Shown piece after piece: positions 62,801 through 64,000 of a DNA stretch of 64,000 nt. The notes beneath the pieces are model-generated. The model did no database searches. It was not told where the DNA came from and saw only the letters and a program-made list of their open reading frames with translations. Origin of the DNA: Osmia lignaria lignaria (taxonomy: Eukaryota; Arthropoda; Insecta; Hymenoptera; Megachilidae); contig NC_135040.1 in NCBI RefSeq assembly GCF_051020975.1, positions 7,061,501 to 7,125,500 of the forward strand, read 5' to 3'. Position 1 is the first letter of the stretch, and each line of letters opens with the position of its first letter. The translations under genes were made by a program, and so were the position numbers.

Positions 62801-64000
62801 TTCATGATTGCGATAATATTGTTAGCCGTCAATATTTATCGCACGATCTCGTGGTGCATGGCCTAAAGATTGAAATTGGGGCTAGAATTTCCGGCCCGCA
62901 AATCCGCATCACGGATAGGTATACGTGATTTAAGCCTGCCGCTAATGTATGCGTAATCATGTGACGACCACCGTAATAATATCAGAAACTCAGTGAACTC
63001 GATCTGGAATTCATCATGGGTTTGCAATTTATTCGTGCGGAAACGTGAAAATTATAATTAGCCTATCTTGTTTGATTTCAAACCATTCGTAACATATTCC
63101 CCTACTTCCAGACATTTGAAAAGAACACGCGATTAAAAATTAATTAAGAGCGTATCGCCTAAGTTCTCCACCTTCAATTATTTTGTCATTTGCAAAAATA
63201 TATCTGCCGTCAAAGAAATAATCCCAAAGATCTGTCGAATAAGATCTAACGAAGTTTACACGAACGACGCGATTTAAATCAACAAACCGGAAGGCAAAAG
63301 GGACGAAAGGGATCTTAGAGAGTGGCAACATTCCCTCCGGTCGAATTTTTCTCGCACAAATGATATAATAGCATTACGACACGTAGTAGTGCCGTCCGGA
63401 AGAGGGTCGGCGCCGAAACGGTGCTCCTAGCTGAATTCGCAACACGTCGTGGCCTTAATTGCAAATTAGCAAGGGAACCGATATTGCCTTGGCCACTCGC
63501 CAACCTCCAACTGCGAGGATAGAGTGATAGCGAACCGGGGCAGATGAGAATCATCTGAAAAACCGGGCGCACGCATTTCCCTTGGCAAAGGTGAAATTAA
63601 TTCAACGTTTCAGAAAATATTATATATTTTTCGCTTGCATGTTTTGAAATTTCATCAGCGATAAAAGGGTTAAACATTGCCGGTCTCATTTATACCGCAT
63701 TACAGGCGTAGTCCAATAATCCGGCAATACGGAAATCCGGATTATCGGAATTCTACCCCGTAGTCATTTGAAACCGTCCGAACAAATTGTAGTATCAGTT
63801 TAAACTTTCCAATGCAATTAAAGAAAATGTCTACCGAAACGAATCTACCTCCGACTTATCTTCTTTCTTTATCCTAAAATGAAATCAGCTTAGAAGAAAA
63901 ACCGTGTTGCTTAACTCTGACCTACTCCCTTGTTTCCATCAACATCGACCGGTTAATCTAAGGGAAGCGGCAGTGAAATATTATCGTCAACTTCCGTTCG
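53813..64000. other. No supported coding sequence; probable 5' region of the BAIAP3-like gene and intergenic DNA
   Basis: An upstream coding exon ending in phase 2 is required on the minus strand, but I could not identify it with confidence. Several open frames occur (56224-56496 minus, 60781-61110 plus, 61872-62204 plus), none with a recognisable domain or a fitting splice donor. A short diverged duplication is at about 60571-60613 and 60829-60871. CpG-richer patches lie at about 61.86-62.22 kb (with TGACGTCA near 62202) and 63.38-63.58 kb and may mark regulatory sequence or a neighbouring gene's 5' end. Confidence 0.4.
60571..60871. repeat. Short diverged direct repeat, about 258-bp spacing
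   Basis: ACACGATCGTGTTTCAAT ... ATAGCATTTTAAATGCAGCC at about 60571-60613 recurs as ACACGATCGTATTTCAAT ... ATAGCGTTTAAAATGCAACC at about 60829-60871. The intervening sequence is not clearly duplicated. Confidence 0.6.

Overview
The window is nuclear DNA of an animal, most likely a hymenopteran insect and probably a bee. This is inferred from an AT-rich background with no CpG depletion, compact GT-AG introns inside some genes and very long ones in others, and insect-like protein sequences. I modelled four protein-coding genes exon by exon, using translated homology together with splice-phase consistency. Coding sequence fills roughly 9% of the window. I saw no rRNA, tRNA, CRISPR array or prokaryotic gene.

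Layout. (1) 57-326, minus: first coding exon of a sorting nexin 16 (SNX16) gene that runs off the left edge. (2) 997-2275: a foldback-like repeat. Two inverted arms of a 17-bp minisatellite and a 45-bp inverted repeat flank six 93-bp units, each carrying CTCF-like motifs. (3) 5.38-5.72 kb: a strongly CpG-rich, promoter-like stretch. (4) 8575-33478, plus: a six-exon RGK-family GTPase gene (Rad/Rem/Gem/Kir relatives) of 430 aa. Its introns are up to 14.6 kb and contain duplications, a nested minisatellite, a CpG-rich block and a candidate alternative first exon at 14680-14767. (5) 33.5-37.8 kb: intergenic DNA with three probable MITEs and simple repeats. (6) 37823-38554, plus: a two-exon axonemal dynein light chain 1 gene (DNAL1). 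(7) 40898-53812, minus: 24 coding exons of a BAIAP3/Munc13-4 family gene (C2A, MUN, C2B; 1187 aa seen). Its 5' end is not found. It is tail-to-tail with DNAL1. (8) 53.8-64 kb: no supported coding sequence; probably the 5' intron or flank of the BAIAP3-like gene plus intergenic DNA.

The genes are not an operon. Two have related themes: RGK proteins restrain voltage-gated calcium channels, and BAIAP3/Munc13-4 proteins are Ca2+-dependent priming factors for vesicle release. Their proximity may be chance. The most unusual item is the foldback element with its array of CTCF-like sites. The candidate second promoter of the RGK gene is the next most useful lead.
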